This document shows, one piece after another, positions 7,247 through 8,283 of a DNA stretch of 8,283 bases. The notes under the pieces are model-generated. The model was not told the origin of the DNA. It did not search any database and saw nothing but the letters and a program-made list of their open reading frames with translations. The DNA comes from Gammaproteobacteria bacterium (GTDB lineage Bacteria; Pseudomonadota; Gammaproteobacteria; SZUA-21), in the NCBI GenBank assembly GCA_003233075.1, contig QIKQ01000311.1:1-8283 (forward strand), in the 5' to 3' direction. Within the stretch, counting starts at the first letter, position 1, and every line of letters begins with the position of its first letter. Both the position numbers and the translations under genes were made by a program.

Positions 7247-8283
7247 ATGCGGTTAGTAAAATTCAGTTTATTGTGTCTTTGTATACTGAGTACATCCCAG
7301 AGCTATGCAGCGAATAATGATATGAAAGTGAATCAATATCATGAAGCATTGGACGCACCACTTCTTTACTATAGTACAGGCGGTGGACTTTCAATTGGTC
7401 TTCCAGCTATTCAGCGCAAGTTACCACGGAGACCAAAAACTGGAATAGGATTCAGGTTCGCATTATCGTGCGATGGTTTTGATCCGCGTATATCGATTTC
7501 GAATATGATAAATGACATCAAAGGCGAAGCAGAAGACACCTTTAATGAGATTTTAAGCACGGTGAAAGGTACCTTGGTTAATATCCCGGGCATGATAATA
7601 CAACGTGCGTGGCCAGATTGGTTTAGCGCGTTTAGACGTTCTTTTCGAGAGAAATACGCGAAATATTTAAAGGCAATACAAATTTGTGATCAAACGCTTG
7701 TCGCTCTTAATGCAAAGGGGGCTGGGCCTGGATCAACATCGCTTACTTTGCTAGAGAAAGGAAAAATATACGCCGACGAGCGGGCTAAGGGTGTTAATGA
7801 TCCAGAAAGATTAAGGCGAACCTACCTCAAAAAGAAACACAAAACGGGAATTCCTTGGATTTGTGGAAAAGCAGCAGGCGGAAAAGGCCAAAAGCCGTTG
7901 CGCCTGTTGCGCCTGATGGAGGATGCAATTTGGCTAGGGTGGCTCCAAGTGCAGGGGTATTCTTGTGCGGAAAAAGGTAGAAAACCGCAAAAAACGAGTC
8001 CTAAAGATGGATTGTCGGAAGACTTAGTGCAGATGTTTCCAACCAAGGAAGACGCAATTAAGTGGTCAAAACAGATATTTGGCGAACAAGTGTTTAATTT
8101 ATGTGGAGTAGAATGCCAAAAAAAATCGCCAAATACTACATCAAAACTTAAGCCAGGAGAAAAACAAGCGGGCCGAGGACTTCTTAAAGAAATCAATTTA
8201 GAACGCGAAAAAATCCTGACACTGCTCATTAAGGTGGTTCAAGGTCAGGTGCCAAACAACCCAGTGGAGTTGAAAAAAATAAC
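7247..8283 (+). CDS. TIGR03755-type conjugative element protein, 3' end cut by window
   Basis: The frame from 7247 is open for 345 codons to the right edge, with no stop. The protein begins with a signal peptide (MRLVKFSLLCLCILSTSQSYA, probable cleavage after Ala21). It resembles the TIGR03755 family (PFL_4711-type): LYYSTGGG at 40-47, LSCDGFDPRISISNMINDIK from 73, a segment INIPGMIIQRAWPDW-like near 115, IPWICGKAAGGKGQKP (202-217), WSKQIFGEQVFNLCGVEC and GRGLL near the end of the visible part. These proteins are exported parts of the conjugation apparatus and follow the TraU-like gene, as here; their precise job is not known. Several cysteines (SCDG, ICDQ, WICG, SCAEK, LCGVEC) suggest disulphides. 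Compared with the family pattern, the central region carries an unusually lysine- and arginine-rich stretch (RLRRTYLKKKHK). Perhaps a few dozen residues are missing; the next gene should be a TraG-like protein. Confidence 0.85.
   Translation, partial: MRLVKFSLLCLCILSTSQSYAANNDMKVNQYHEALDAPLLYYSTGGGLSIGLPAIQRKLPRRPKTGIGFRFALSCDGFDPRISISNMINDIKGEAEDTFNEILSTVKGTLVNIPGMIIQRAWPDWFSAFRRSFREKYAKYLKAIQICDQTLVALNAKGAGPGSTSLTLLEKGKIYADERAKGVNDPERLRRTYLKKKHKTGIPWICGKAAGGKGQKPLRLLRLMEDAIWLGWLQVQGYSCAEKGRKPQKTSPKDGLSEDLVQMFPTKEDAIKWSKQIFGEQVFNLCGVECQKKSPNTTSKLKPGEKQAGRGLLKEINLEREKILTLLIKVVQGQVPNNPVELKKI

Noticed and set aside
7822..8229. Open minus-strand frame of 135 codons
   Set aside because: It lies wholly antisense to the TIGR03755-type gene, which has a signal peptide and family blocks. 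The antisense product has no recognisable domain.

Overview
The window is an 8.3 kb slice of a conjugative type IV secretion (mating-pair formation) gene cluster. It is of the kind carried by integrative and conjugative elements related to ICEHin1056, PFGI-1 and ICEclc (often called MPF_G or GI-type T4SS). Every confidently assigned gene lies on the + strand and reads in the order usual for this family: a TIGR03749-type protein, a TIGR03752 (TraB/VirB10-like) protein, a TIGR03751 lipoprotein, the TIGR03744 TraC/VirB4 ATPase, a TIGR03757 (PFL_4709-type) protein, a TIGR03756 (TraU-like) protein and a TIGR03755 (PFL_4711-type) protein. Family names come from recalled sequence signatures and gene order, not from a search.

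The host is probably a gammaproteobacterium with an AT-rich genome. The coding sequence looks about 40% GC by eye and favours TTA, AAA and ATT codons, while Pseudomonas-type members of this family are GC-rich. Legionella-like or Pasteurellaceae-like hosts would fit, but the genus cannot be settled from this window.

Layout: 1-74 is probably the tail of an upstream transfer gene. 87-874 holds a TIGR03749-type gene split by a frame change near 290-302. 874-2265 encodes the inner-membrane scaffold protein with a coiled coil, a long low-complexity linker and a conserved periplasmic domain. 2288-2779 is the outer-membrane lipoprotein. 2782-3075 is an unrecognised 97-residue one-helix membrane protein. 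3079-5772 is the TraC/VirB4 ATPase. 5774-6232, 6232-7230 and 7247-end are three exported proteins matching the TIGR03757, TIGR03756 and TIGR03755 families. Spacing is extremely tight (TAATG overlaps at 872-876 and 6230-6234, other gaps of 2-22 bases), so the whole block is probably one transcript with translational coupling. No internal promoter or terminator is evident.

Together the products would build the conjugation channel and pilus: the ATPase powers pilus and substrate handling at the inner membrane, the TIGR03752 protein and the lipoprotein contribute to the envelope-spanning core, and the cysteine-rich TraU-like and TIGR03755 proteins act in the periplasm in pilus assembly or mating-pair stabilisation. 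The most notable points are the broken TIGR03749 reading frame and the uncharacterised small membrane protein directly before the ATPase. I see no RNA gene, insertion sequence, CRISPR array, att site or origin here.
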